64,000 nucleotides of DNA. Origin: Rhodococcus erythropolis NBRC 15567. GTDB taxonomy: Bacteria; Actinomycetota; Actinomycetes; Mycobacteriales; Mycobacteriaceae. The stretch is from assembly GCF_001552595.1 (NCBI RefSeq), contig NZ_BCRM01000001.1:248001-312000 (forward strand), read 5' to 3'. Below, piece after piece: positions 26,801-35,230 of this stretch (position 1 is the first letter of the stretch; every line of letters starts with the position of its first letter). Below the pieces are notes generated by a model. It was not told where the DNA came from. It saw only the letters and a program-made list of their open reading frames with translations, and did no database searches. Position numbers and translations under genes: made by a program.

Positions 26801-27607
26801 TCAGACCCTTTCGCGCGGTCTGGATTGTGCATTCCACCGACCACCGCGACGCTCGATCTCGATGGGATGCGAGAAGCACTCGCTGATGTTCTGGGTGGTG
26901 ATCACATTCTCGGCGAGGCCGCTGGCGGTCACGACGCCGTCCTTGATCAGGAGAGCATGTGTGGTGGTGCTCGGAATCTCTTCGATGTGATGCGTCACGA
27001 GGATGCTGGCAAGTGACGGGTTCTGATTGCGGAGATCGTCCAGAGCCGTCAAGAGCTGTTCGCGCGCAGCAAGATCGAGCCCGGTCGCCGGTTCGTCGAG
27101 CAGGAGCAGGCGTGGTTCCACCATGAGTGCACGGGCGATCAGGGCTCGCCCCCGTTCGCCCTGGGACAAGTTGGGCCACAGTGCGTCCGAACGCGGACTC
27201 ATCCCGAGTAGATCGATCAGTGCGTCGGCATGAGCCTCTTGCTCCGGCGTCGGTGACCACCGCGGCATTACCTCGGTGGTGTTGGTGAGGCCGGTGATCA
27301 CGACGTTGCGGACGGTGATCGGAATTCCGATCGTGTGACGCGGGTTCACGTGCCCGATGTCCATCCGCAGTTCCCTCATGTCGACTCGGCCCAGCTTGTG
27401 CCCGAGGACGTAGACGGAACCGCGAGTCGGGTGGGCGGTTGCTCCGAGAAGGCTCAGTAGGGTGCTCTTGCCTGCACCGTTCGCGCCGAGGAGTACCCAG
27501 TGTTGCCCGGGTTCGATCGAAATGTTGATGTCTTTCAACAAGTATCGGCCGTCGCGGACGAGATCCACGTGTTCGGTCGACAGTACTGTGCCATTGGGGT
27601 GTTGCAC
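26801..27607 (-). CDS. Orphan ABC transporter-type ATPase
   Basis: 268 residues with Walker A GANGAGKST, signature LSQGERGRALIARAL, Walker B LLLLDEPATGLDLAA and switch His in LVTHHIEEIP. The sequence resembles the single-domain ModF/YlmA-like ATPases that occur without a permease gene, and no permease or binding protein gene is adjacent. It could be a cytoplasmic (ABC-F-like or regulatory) ATPase or serve a distant permease. It shares strand with the FadR-type gene upstream (15 bp gap). Confidence 0.85.
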   Translation of the reverse strand: MQHPNGTVLSTEHVDLVRDGRYLLKDINISIEPGQHWVLLGANGAGKSTLLSLLGATAHPTRGSVYVLGHKLGRVDMRELRMDIGHVNPRHTIGIPITVRNVVITGLTNTTEVMPRWSPTPEQEAHADALIDLLGMSPRSDALWPNLSQGERGRALIARALMVEPRLLLLDEPATGLDLAAREQLLTALDDLRNQNPSLASILVTHHIEEIPSTTTHALLIKDGVVTASGLAENVITTQNISECFSHPIEIERRGGRWNAQSRPRERV

Positions 27608-27622
27608 GAGAACTAACCTCTC

Positions 27623-28327
27623 TTAGGCGTCGAGCACACGCAACCGCCGTAAGACGGTGTCGATATTTGCTCGGGTTGCCGCTACCGCGGCTTCTGGGTC
27701 GGCGTCTTGAAGGGCCTCGACCAACTGATCATGGGCATGTGAGGTGTCGGGGACGCCGGCCTCGTGGGCCATCATCTCGACGAGGGATTCACGAAGGAGT
27801 GGACGCACCGACGTGAACAGCGAGAGTAGAACCGCGTTTCCGGACAACCGAACGACTTCGGTGTGGAAGTCGAGGTCGACGTCGACGAACTTTTCAACGT
27901 CACCCTCGAAATGACTGTGTCGCATGGTCAGTCGCCGCCGCAGGCCGTCGAGGTCCTCGGGTTGTACCCGCTCCGCGGCCAGTCTGGCGGCCTCGATCTC
28001 GAGTGCGCGACGGACTTCGAAGACCTCCAGGATGCGTGAGCGTCGAAGCAGTTTGGTGAATTCGTCGACGTGCTCGAGTTCGGACGCGGCAGCCACGAAG
28101 GTGCCGACGCCGTGTCGGACTTCGAGTAGCCCGTCGCGAGCGAGGAGGCGGATTGCCTCGCGAATCGAGGAACGCCCGACGCCGAGTTCGACGGCAAGGG
28201 CCGCCTCGCTCGGTATGCGCTCGGACGGCGCCCACGTTCCTTGCCTGATTCGCCCGCGAAGCAACTGTTCGAGTTGCGGCACCAGCGGACCACTGCGAAG
28301 TGTGAATCCTGTGTGGTCGTCGGACAC
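27623..28327 (-). CDS. GntR-family regulator, FadR/FCD type
   Basis: 234 residues from GTG 28327 (GAGAGG seven bases upstream; ATG 28363 is the longer alternative). The winged helix is clear (SEAALAVELGVGRSSIREAI, LLEVRHGVGTFVA). The FCD domain has D-x3-H (DVDLDFHTEVVRLSGN) and a C-terminal HDQLVEALQDAD motif. It precedes the ABC ATPase gene in a likely two-gene operon. Confidence 0.84.
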   Translation of the reverse strand: MSDDHTGFTLRSGPLVPQLEQLLRGRIRQGTWAPSERIPSEAALAVELGVGRSSIREAIRLLARDGLLEVRHGVGTFVAAASELEHVDEFTKLLRRSRILEVFEVRRALEIEAARLAAERVQPEDLDGLRRRLTMRHSHFEGDVEKFVDVDLDFHTEVVRLSGNAVLLSLFTSVRPLLRESLVEMMAHEAGVPDTSHAHDQLVEALQDADPEAAVAATRANIDTVLRRLRVLDA

Positions 28328-28428
28328 GGCTTGCCTCTCGTGGGGGTACCGACAGCGTAACAACTCATCAGACGTCTGAGGACTCGGGTGGGCCGTGTGT
28401 CGGAGCAGTGCTCACGCAGTCGATACCG

Positions 28429-28989
28429 TCAGTTACGGGTGACGCCGAGGAGCAGTGCGATCAGGTCGAGGGCCGTCTCGATCTCCGCCTTTTCCCGCCC
28501 GAGTAGAGGGGCGTAGAGGTGTACGTCGCAGATGCGAACGAGAGCTTCGCCCAGCACTTGCGGCGAGAGCGTGATCGTCAGTTGGCCGGCGTCGACCTGG
28601 GACTGCAAGATTTCGGCGGTGATGGAGGCGGAGATCGATTCGATGGAGCCGGGCATCATCGCGAGTTTGATGAACACCATCGGTTCGCGTTTGGTCAGCG
28701 CTCGCAGTTCGGTCGACGATTCCACCGACCGCATGACGCGTCCGAAGACGTCGAGGATGTACTCCGGACCTTGCCCCGACGCCTGTGACATCGCCTTCCT
28801 GTATGTCCGTTCGGTGGCCTCGGCCAGCACTGTTCCGAGCAGTTCGTCGCGATTGCCGACCCAGCGGTAGAGCGTCGCGCGGCCTACTCCGAGACGTTCG
28901 GCGAGCAGTGACATGTCGAGTGGTTCCTCCGCGAGGTACATGCTCGCGGCGGTGTCGATCGCGCGTCGGCGTTCGAGGTCGGTAGGCAT
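28429..28989 (-). CDS. qsdR: QsdR-like TetR regulator of the lactonase operon
   Basis: 186 residues from ATG 28989; a longer frame to 29094 would overlap the operator-like repeat. The HTH reads LDMSLLAERLGVGRATLYRW-VGNRDELLG. It is divergent from the qsdA/qsdC genes, the arrangement described for R. erythropolis, where QsdR represses the operon until a gamma-lactone is present. The assignment rests on the HTH and on the neighbours. Confidence 0.82.
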   Translation of the reverse strand: MPTDLERRRAIDTAASMYLAEEPLDMSLLAERLGVGRATLYRWVGNRDELLGTVLAEATERTYRKAMSQASGQGPEYILDVFGRVMRSVESSTELRALTKREPMVFIKLAMMPGSIESISASITAEILQSQVDAGQLTITLSPQVLGEALVRICDVHLYAPLLGREKAEIETALDLIALLLGVTRN

Positions 28990-29086
28990 CGGGACATTCT
29001 CTCCGGTTGTCCGGTACTGCACAATTTCGGCGGTCGAACAGAGGTGGGCTTCGGGTGGGTCGAACCTATTGACGAACCAAGCGACG

Positions 29087-29111
29087 TGAGACACACTAGC
29101 TCATTGTCTCA
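29087..29111. promoter_or_regulatory. Probable QsdR operator
   Basis: Perfect 7-bp inverted repeat TGAGACA-N11-TGTCTCA, between qsdR and qsdA. Confidence 0.65.
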
Positions 29112-29147
29112 TATTAGTGATGGCGATCACAGTCAGGGGTTCGATCG

Positions 29148-30119
29148 ATGAGTTCAGTACAAACCGTTCGTGGGCCGGTGGACACAGCCGATCTGGGAAA
29201 GGTGTTGATGCACGAGCATGTCTTCGTTCTGGGGGAGGAGATGCGTCAGAACTATCCCGACTACCCGGAGCCTTGGGACGAGGAGGCTCGAGTAGCCGAT
29301 GCGGTGACCAAGCTGTCCGAACTGAAGTCGCGAGGGATCAGCACGATCGTCGATCCCACGGTCATCGGACTCGGTCGCTACATCCCGCGTATTGCGCGGA
29401 TCAACGAGCAGGTCGATCTCAACATCATCGTCGCCACCGGCGTCTACACGTACAACGACATTCCGTTCCAATTCCATTACACCGGTCCAGGTTTGCTGTT
29501 CGACGTGCGCGAGCCGATGGTTGATCTATTTGTGAAGGACATCAAGGGCGGCATTGCCGGCACAGACATCCGCGCGTCATTCCTCAAGTGCGCCATCGAA
29601 GAACCTGGTCTGACTCCCGGTGTCGAGCGTGTGATGCGAGCGGTCGGTCAGGCGCAGGTCGAAACCGGGGTACCGATCACGGTTCACACGAACCCGCACA
29701 CGGAATCGGGCCTCGTTGCGCAGAAGGTTCTGGCCGAGGAAGGTGCAGATCTGAGCAAGGTCGTCATCGGGCACTCGGGTGATTCGACCGACCTGGACTA
29801 CCTGTGTGCACTTGCCGATGCGGGTTCGCTACTCGGGATGGACCGTTTCGGTCTCGATGTTCTGCTGCCGTTCGAGGAGCGGGTGAACACTGTCGTGGAA
29901 CTGGCCCGCCGTGGCTATGCCGAGAAAATGGTTCTGGCACATGATGCCTCGTGCTTCATCGACTGGTTCTCGAGTGAGGCCAAGGCAGCCGCAGTGCCGA
30001 ACTGGAATTTCACCCACATCAGCGATCAGGTCATTCCCACGCTGCTCGAGCGCGGCGTCACCGAGGATCAGATCAACACCATGCTGGTGGATAATCCGCG
30101 TCGGTACTTCGAGAGCTGA
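29148..30119 (+). CDS. qsdA: N-acyl-homoserine lactone / gamma-lactone lactonase QsdA
   Basis: 323 residues, the length of QsdA from R. erythropolis, in the phosphotriesterase-like lactonase family. The binuclear metal site is complete: His22-x-His24, a Lys147 that is carboxylated in this family, His180, His209 and Asp266. The enzyme opens the lactone ring of acyl-homoserine lactones and related gamma-lactones in the cytoplasm. AGGGG precedes ATG 29148. Followed three bases later by the acyl-CoA ligase gene, so lactone opening and CoA activation of the hydroxy acid are coupled. Confidence 0.92.
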   Translation: MSSVQTVRGPVDTADLGKVLMHEHVFVLGEEMRQNYPDYPEPWDEEARVADAVTKLSELKSRGISTIVDPTVIGLGRYIPRIARINEQVDLNIIVATGVYTYNDIPFQFHYTGPGLLFDVREPMVDLFVKDIKGGIAGTDIRASFLKCAIEEPGLTPGVERVMRAVGQAQVETGVPITVHTNPHTESGLVAQKVLAEEGADLSKVVIGHSGDSTDLDYLCALADAGSLLGMDRFGLDVLLPFEERVNTVVELARRGYAEKMVLAHDASCFIDWFSSEAKAAAVPNWNFTHISDQVIPTLLERGVTEDQINTMLVDNPRRYFES

Positions 30120-30122
30120 GTT

Positions 30123-31778
30123 ATGACCAACGTGTACGAGAGCAAGCCGTGGCTCGCCAACTACGACGCCGACACTCCGCCGAACGTGGACATCGAGCAT
30201 GCCAACGCCCTCGCGATGTTCCGTGCGTCGCTGGAGCGCGATCGCACCGCCCCGATCATCAGGTACTTCGACAGGACTGTCAGCTTTGCCGAGCTCGACG
30301 AGATGTCGGACGCGCTTGCCGTAGCCCTCGCCGTGGACGGAATCGGGTTCGGCGACAGAGTTTCCTTTGTCCTGCAGAATGTTCCGCAGTTCGTCATCGC
30401 GACGGTCGCAGTCTGGAAACTCGGCGCTGTCGTCGTTCCGGTCAATCCGATGTACCGGGACCGTGAGCTGTCCACCGTACTCGCGGACAGCGGCGCGGTA
30501 GCAGTCATCTGTCTCGAGTCCTCGGCCGAGACCGTGGCGACTGCGTCCGAGGGCACCGAAGTGCGACTGGTCATCACCACGTCGGAACAGGATTTTCAGT
30601 CGCGCGACGATGAACGGATCTTCGGTTCGGCGTCCAGGATTCGTCATGATGGATTTCCGGACCTATTGGAACTGATCGAGGCTCATCGAGGACAGAAGCC
30701 CGAGAAGGTCGATCTGTCCCCGGAAGACCTTGCCTACCTTCCTTATACGTCGGGGACGACCGGCCCGCCGAAGGGGTCGATGAACACGCACGCAAATGTC
30801 GTGTTCGCAGCGCAGATCTATCGGGACTGGTTGGGGCTGCGCCCCGGCGGCGCGATGTTCGCGGTGGCGCCACTGTTCCATATCACCGGGTTGATCGGGC
30901 ACGTCGCGGCTCCACTCCTGGCCGGCGCGCCCACGATTCTGACCTGCCGCTTCCATCCCATCGTTGCAGCGGAGTCGATTTCGGAGCATCGGGCTACCGC
31001 GATCATCGGAGCGATCACCGTATTCATCGCGTGGACGGACAGCGCCGCAGTCTCGAAGGAATCGTTGAGCTCTCTCGAGTCGGTTTATTCAGGTGGCGCG
31101 CCGATCCCGCACGCGGCGTTGGAAGCGTTCCGGGCGAAGTTCGGTCACTACATTCACAACGGCTACGGGCTGACCGAGACGAACAGCCCGGCGATCGTGG
31201 TGCCGAATTCGCGTGAAGCGCCGGTAGATCCGGCGTCGGGGGCCGTTGCTGTCGGCGTTCCGGTATCGAATACGTACGCCGAGGTGGTGGACGAGAACGA
31301 CAGGCCGGTACAGATCGGGGAGTACGGCGAGATAGTGGTCTCCGGTCCCCAGGTTGCACTCGGATACTGGAACAAGCCGGACGAGACCGCACATGCGATG
31401 CCGGACGGGCGTTTTCACACCGGCGACATCGGATTCATGGACGGCGACGGGTGGTTTTACATCGTCGACCGGATGAAGGATCAGATAAATGCCTCGGGCT
31501 TCAAAGTGTGGCCACGCGAAGTGGAAGATGTTCTCTACGAACACCCTGCCGTACGAGAGGCTGCCGTCGTCGGTGTCATGGATCCGTATCGCGGCGAAAC
31601 CGTGAAGGCCTTCGTGTCCTTCAAGGACGGTGCCGAGGCGACCACCGAGGATCTGGTCGAGTTCTGCAAGGAAAGGCTTGCAGCATACAAGTATCCACGC
31701 ATCGTCGAGGTCATGAATGACCTGCCGAAAACAGTGAGCGGCAAGATTCTTCGTCGTGAACTGCGGGTACCGAACTAG
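30123..31778 (+). CDS. qsdC: Acyl-CoA ligase QsdC
   Basis: 551 residues of the AMP-forming acyl-CoA synthetase superfamily: ATP-binding motif YTSGTTGPPKGS, the NGYGLTETNSPA aromatic/Glu motif, GRFHTGDIGFMDGDGWFYIV and the C-terminal catalytic Lys in PKTVSGKILRREL. It would convert the hydroxy acid released by QsdA to its CoA ester. It lies in one operon with qsdA, with a hairpin after the stop. Confidence 0.9.
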   Translation: MTNVYESKPWLANYDADTPPNVDIEHANALAMFRASLERDRTAPIIRYFDRTVSFAELDEMSDALAVALAVDGIGFGDRVSFVLQNVPQFVIATVAVWKLGAVVVPVNPMYRDRELSTVLADSGAVAVICLESSAETVATASEGTEVRLVITTSEQDFQSRDDERIFGSASRIRHDGFPDLLELIEAHRGQKPEKVDLSPEDLAYLPYTSGTTGPPKGSMNTHANVVFAAQIYRDWLGLRPGGAMFAVAPLFHITGLIGHVAAPLLAGAPTILTCRFHPIVAAESISEHRATAIIGAITVFIAWTDSAAVSKESLSSLESVYSGGAPIPHAALEAFRAKFGHYIHNGYGLTETNSPAIVVPNSREAPVDPASGAVAVGVPVSNTYAEVVDENDRPVQIGEYGEIVVSGPQVALGYWNKPDETAHAMPDGRFHTGDIGFMDGDGWFYIVDRMKDQINASGFKVWPREVEDVLYEHPAVREAAVVGVMDPYRGETVKAFVSFKDGAEATTEDLVEFCKERLAAYKYPRIVEVMNDLPKTVSGKILRRELRVPN

Positions 31779-31791
31779 ATCTGCCTGACAA

Positions 31792-31831
31792 ACGAATTGC
31801 CGGCCGCCGACAAGGTGAGCCGGCCATTCGT
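31792..31831 (+). terminator. Hairpin after qsdC
   Basis: 13-bp arms (31792-31804 and 31819-31831) with one mismatch, 14-nt loop. Confidence 0.55.
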
Positions 31832-31939
31832 CGTGGTGATCGGCAAGCATCGATAGGGGATTTAGTCCCTTATGCGGCAATGCATTTCAGTGATTGACAT
31901 CACTCTTTTTGTATCGCAGACTGATCGCAACGCCACAGA

Positions 31940-31963
31940 GTTGAAGTTGGTGTCAGTTTCTAC
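31940..31963. promoter_or_regulatory. Copy B of a recurrent operator-like motif
   Basis: GTTGAAGTTGGTGTCAG followed by TTTCTAC, about 70 bp before the symporter start. Against the copy at 38205 (read on the minus strand) about 19 of 24 positions agree. Confidence 0.55.
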
Positions 31964-32028
31964 TTCTGGCCCGGTTTCACTTCTCAACTCCCGGCGCGAC
32001 GAGCGTCCGACCCATCGAGGAGTAACCC

Positions 32029-33420
32029 ATGACGAGATCGGCAGTGGATTCGAGCACGCAGGCAGGGGGCCTGTCCGATCAGGAACGGAAGAAGAAGAAA
32101 GCTCACCGCAAACTTCTCGGCGCGGGACTGCTCGGCAGTTCCATCGAGTGGTACGACTTCTTCTTGTACGGAACAGCTGCGGCACTGGTCTTTCCGCATG
32201 TGTTCTTCCCCGATTCATCCGCACTGATGGGCACATTGCTCTCGTTCAGTACGTTCTGGGCCGGCTTCGTTGCCCGCCCCATCGGCGGTTTGGTCGCCGG
32301 ACACTTCGGCGACAAGTACGGACGCAAGCCCGCTGTCGTCACCTGCCTCTTGCTGATGGCCGTCGCGACGTTCCTGATCGGCGCGATCCCGAGTGCGTCG
32401 GCAATCGGCGTCGTCGCTCCGATTCTTCTGGTGACACTGCGATTCATCCAAGGCCTCGCCTGCGGTGGCCAGTGGGGCGGAATCGTCCTTCTCCTCACCG
32501 AATCCGCGAGTCCCAAGAAGCGTGGATTCTCAGGCACTTTCGGTCAGATGGGTGTCTCGTTCGGTGTAGTGCTGGGCAACCTGGTCTTCCTCGTGGCGAC
32601 CGCGACCATTTCCAACGAAGCATTCCTGAGCTGGGGTTGGCGGGTTCCGTTCTTCGCCAGCGCGCTGCTCTTCCCCGTGGTTCTGTACATCCAGACGAAG
32701 GTCGAGGACACGCCGGAATTCCTCGAGTTGCAGGAAGACGCCAAGAAGAACCAAAAGGACGTCGTCGTTCAGGCTCCACTGGCGCAGGCGCTCAAGGATC
32801 ACTGGCGCAAGATCCTGCTTGGCTGCGGACTTCTGGCCGCCACCAATGCACTGTTCTACATCAGCATCGCCGGCGTACTCAGCTACGGCACAACCGAACT
32901 GGGGTTGAAGCGGAACTCACTGCTCATCATCTCGCTCCTGAGCGCGTTGCTGACAGTCGGCGTAGTGCTGTGGTCCGGGAAGATGTCCGACAAGATCGGT
33001 CGTCGTCCGATGATCCTGATCGGCGCCGCAGCGATCGTGGTCTGGGCATTCCCGTACTTCTGGTTGATCAACACCAAGTCCCTGCCGCTGTTCTTCATCG
33101 CAGTCACGGTCGGCAGCGTGTTCCAGTCGATGACCTACGGGCCGATCGCGGCATACATGGGTGAACTGTTCGCACCCAACGTGCGCTACTCGGCAGCATC
33201 GTTGGCCTACCAGTTGGCTGCGATCACGGTCAGCGGTGGCACCCCGTTCATCATGACAGCACTTATCGCGAAGACCGGAACCACGACATGGGTTGCCGTG
33301 TTCGTAGCACTCATGGGCTTGGTGACCTTCTTCAGCGCTTGGGTGCTGAAAGAGACCAACCCGAAGGAAGTTCGGGACGATCCGAACGCAGTTCCGGGCG
33401 CGCATCTCTACGGCAGGTAA
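32029..33420 (+). CDS. Metabolite:H+ symporter (MHS family MFS)
   Basis: 463 residues. SSIEWYDFFLYGTAAALVFP in helix 1, RPIGGLVAGHFGDKYGRKP, and RFIQGLACGGQWGGIVLLLT are hallmark segments of the MHS branch, whose members import carboxylates and similar small organic acids. GGAG lies seven bases before ATG 32029. It sits between the qsd operon and the acyl-CoA catabolic genes and carries their shared upstream motif, so it probably imports the pathway substrate. Confidence 0.88.
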   Translation: MTRSAVDSSTQAGGLSDQERKKKKAHRKLLGAGLLGSSIEWYDFFLYGTAAALVFPHVFFPDSSALMGTLLSFSTFWAGFVARPIGGLVAGHFGDKYGRKPAVVTCLLLMAVATFLIGAIPSASAIGVVAPILLVTLRFIQGLACGGQWGGIVLLLTESASPKKRGFSGTFGQMGVSFGVVLGNLVFLVATATISNEAFLSWGWRVPFFASALLFPVVLYIQTKVEDTPEFLELQEDAKKNQKDVVVQAPLAQALKDHWRKILLGCGLLAATNALFYISIAGVLSYGTTELGLKRNSLLIISLLSALLTVGVVLWSGKMSDKIGRRPMILIGAAAIVVWAFPYFWLINTKSLPLFFIAVTVGSVFQSMTYGPIAAYMGELFAPNVRYSAASLAYQLAAITVSGGTPFIMTALIAKTGTTTWVAVFVALMGLVTFFSAWVLKETNPKEVRDDPNAVPGAHLYGR

Positions 33421-33436
33421 TACCTTCGGTCTCGAA

Positions 33437-33473
33437 CAGACGCCCGCTATCGGTCACCGGTAGCGGGCGTCTG
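33437..33473 (+). terminator. Terminator hairpin after the symporter gene
   Basis: Perfect 13-bp arms CAGACGCCCGCTA (33437-33449) and complement (33461-33473), 11-nt loop. Confidence 0.78.
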
Positions 33474-33488
33474 ACGTATAACTGGAGC

Positions 33489-34163
33489 ATGGCTGCAGCA
33501 CGCACAGGCTCCGAAGATGCTTCGTCGACAGTGTCACGGGAACTCCCCTCCACTCAGCGTGGTTTGCGTACGCGTCGAGCGTTGATCGATGCGGCTCGCA
33601 CCGTCTTCGAACGGACCGGTTATCTGGACTCGCGTCTGATCGACATCACGGTGGAGGCGCAGTGCTCGGCCGGTACCTTCTACACCTACTTCGCAAGCAA
33701 GGAGGAGATCTTCGCGGCAGTGATGGAGCTTGCGCGCGAAGACATGATGCATCCGGGAATGCCGCACACTCCGAAAGGCGCGGATCCAGCTGAGGTCATC
33801 GCGGCGAGCAACCGCGCGTACCTCGAGGCGTACCGACGTAACGCGAAGCTGATGGGACTGCTCGAGCAGGTCGCAAGCATCGATCCGGAGTTTCGGGTTC
33901 TCCGCCTCGAGCGTGCTGACGCGTTTGTTCGACGCAACGCGCGCAGTATCGAGAAGCTGCAGAAAGCCGGTCTGGCGGACGCGAACCTGGATCCGCTACT
34001 GACGTCTCGGGCACTCTCCGGGATGATCAGTCGACTTGCGTTCGGGTACTTCGTATCCCGCGGCGGCGAGGACGGCGCCGCCGGAGTGACTTTTGATGGT
34101 CTGCTCGATACGGTCAACCGGTTGTGGATCAACACTTTACAATTCTCGCTGCGCCAAAACTGA
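33489..34163 (+). CDS. TetR-family regulator (sister of the one at 36889)
   Basis: 224 residues from ATG 33489. HTH: DSRLIDITVEAQCSAGTFYT-YFASKEEIFAAV. The whole protein parallels the regulator encoded 3 kb downstream, with shared segments such as FERxGYLDxRLIDI, EDMMHPGM-like and KLMGL-EQVA-IDPEFR, so the two arose by duplication. It probably binds the recurrent motif that sits at its own 3' end and near the other island promoters. Confidence 0.85.
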   Translation: MAAARTGSEDASSTVSRELPSTQRGLRTRRALIDAARTVFERTGYLDSRLIDITVEAQCSAGTFYTYFASKEEIFAAVMELAREDMMHPGMPHTPKGADPAEVIAASNRAYLEAYRRNAKLMGLLEQVASIDPEFRVLRLERADAFVRRNARSIEKLQKAGLADANLDPLLTSRALSGMISRLAFGYFVSRGGEDGAAGVTFDGLLDTVNRLWINTLQFSLRQN

Positions 34164-34186
34164 TGTTGACGCCGGGTTCATGTTTG
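34161..34186. promoter_or_regulatory. Copy C of a recurrent operator-like motif
   Basis: On the minus strand ATGAACCCGGCGTCAAC, overlapping the TetR stop and lying just before the HAD gene start. It shares CCGGCGTCAACATC with the copy at 36812. Confidence 0.5.
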
Positions 34187-34201
34187 GTGTCTGATGGAGC
34201 A

Positions 34202-34834
34202 ATGACACCTACGCGTACGGCAGTGCTCGTCGATTTCGGTGGAGTTCTCACCTCCAGTGTTCTTCAGGCCTTCGAAGATTTCGGGGCCTCGCTCGGCGGC
34301 GACCCACGACTTCCGTTGACCCTGCTCTCCCGCGACGACGTCTCGAAGAGGCTGCTCTCCGATCACGAATCCGGAAAGATCGACCAGGAGGCCTTCGAGG
34401 CCGGATTCGGAGAACGTCTACGAGCGCACGGCGCAATCGTCGACAGCGTTGGATTGGTCGACCGTATGCAAGCCGGGCTGATTCGAGACGAGGAGATGGT
34501 GCGTCTGCTCGCAGACGTGCGGGCGGCGGGACACCCTGTTGCGCTCGTGTCCAATGCTTTCGGGCGTGATTGTTATGCGGGATTTGTCCTCGAGGACCTG
34601 GCCGACGAAGTGGTGATCTCCTCGGAAGTCGGGATTCGTAAGCCCTCTCGTCAGATCTACACCATCGCGTGTGAGCGCCTGGGCGTCGCGCCCGAAGATG
34701 CCGTGATGATCGACGATCTGCAACAGAATCTCGACGGTGCGGCACGATTGGGGATCGCCGGCATTCTCCACACCGACGCAGAAAGCACTCGCAGACAATT
34801 GGCATCGACGTTCGGACTACTGCCCACGCAGTGA
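34202..34834 (+). CDS. HAD-superfamily hydrolase, subfamily IA
   Basis: 210 residues from ATG 34202. Motif I is VLVDFGGVLTS (nucleophile Asp present, second Asp replaced by Gly as in the DFGGVL subgroup), motif II VALVSNAF, motif III Lys in VGIRKPSRQIY and motif IV VMIDDLQQN. Members dephosphorylate small molecules or have lost the acid/base Asp. In this island a role on a phosphorylated intermediate is conceivable because a 4-hydroxyacyl-CoA kinase-like gene lies downstream, but that is inference. Confidence 0.82.
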   Translation: MTPTRTAVLVDFGGVLTSSVLQAFEDFGASLGGDPRLPLTLLSRDDVSKRLLSDHESGKIDQEAFEAGFGERLRAHGAIVDSVGLVDRMQAGLIRDEEMVRLLADVRAAGHPVALVSNAFGRDCYAGFVLEDLADEVVISSEVGIRKPSRQIYTIACERLGVAPEDAVMIDDLQQNLDGAARLGIAGILHTDAESTRRQLASTFGLLPTQ

Positions 34835-34890
34835 AACTGTAGGTTTCTCGGTAACACTCGAATACTGCCGGAACACTTTTGGAGGAACGA

Positions 34891-35178
34891 ATGATTGCTG
34901 TCATCGCGGATATCACCGTCAAGGACGGAAGCGGCGAGCAGTTCGAAGCCGTAATCGCCGAACTTGCGGAGAAGGTGCGCACGGAGGAGCCCGGAACGGT
35001 TCTGTATCAACTGATCCGATCGAAAACGGATGCGAATTCCTACAAGTTCATGGAGCTGTATCAGGACGGTGCTGCCATCAAGGCTCACGGAACGTCCGAG
35101 CATTTCCAGGCTGCAGGAAAGGCGATGGCGCCCTTCCTCGCCGGCGCCCCGCAGATCGAGTACTTCGACGCTCTCTGA
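34891..35178 (+). CDS. Antibiotic biosynthesis monooxygenase (ABM)-fold small protein
   Basis: 95 residues, the usual size of the dimeric ABM ferredoxin-like fold: IAVIADITVKDGSGEQFEAV, PGTVLYQLIRSK, YKFMELYQDGAAIKAHGTSE, HFQAAG. GGAGGAACGA directly precedes ATG 34891. The family includes quinol monooxygenases and YgiN-like proteins; substrate here unknown. Confidence 0.82.
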   Translation: MIAVIADITVKDGSGEQFEAVIAELAEKVRTEEPGTVLYQLIRSKTDANSYKFMELYQDGAAIKAHGTSEHFQAAGKAMAPFLAGAPQIEYFDAL

Positions 35179-35187
35179 GCGAGTGAA

Positions 35188-35225
35188 CAGGTGAGCCCCG
35201 GCGAAATCTCGCCGGGGCTCACCTG
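35188..35225. terminator. Bidirectional terminator hairpin
   Basis: Perfect 17-bp arms (35188-35204 and 35209-35225) around a 4-nt loop, between convergent genes ending at 35178 and 35231. Confidence 0.85.
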
Positions 35226-35230
35226 TGTTT

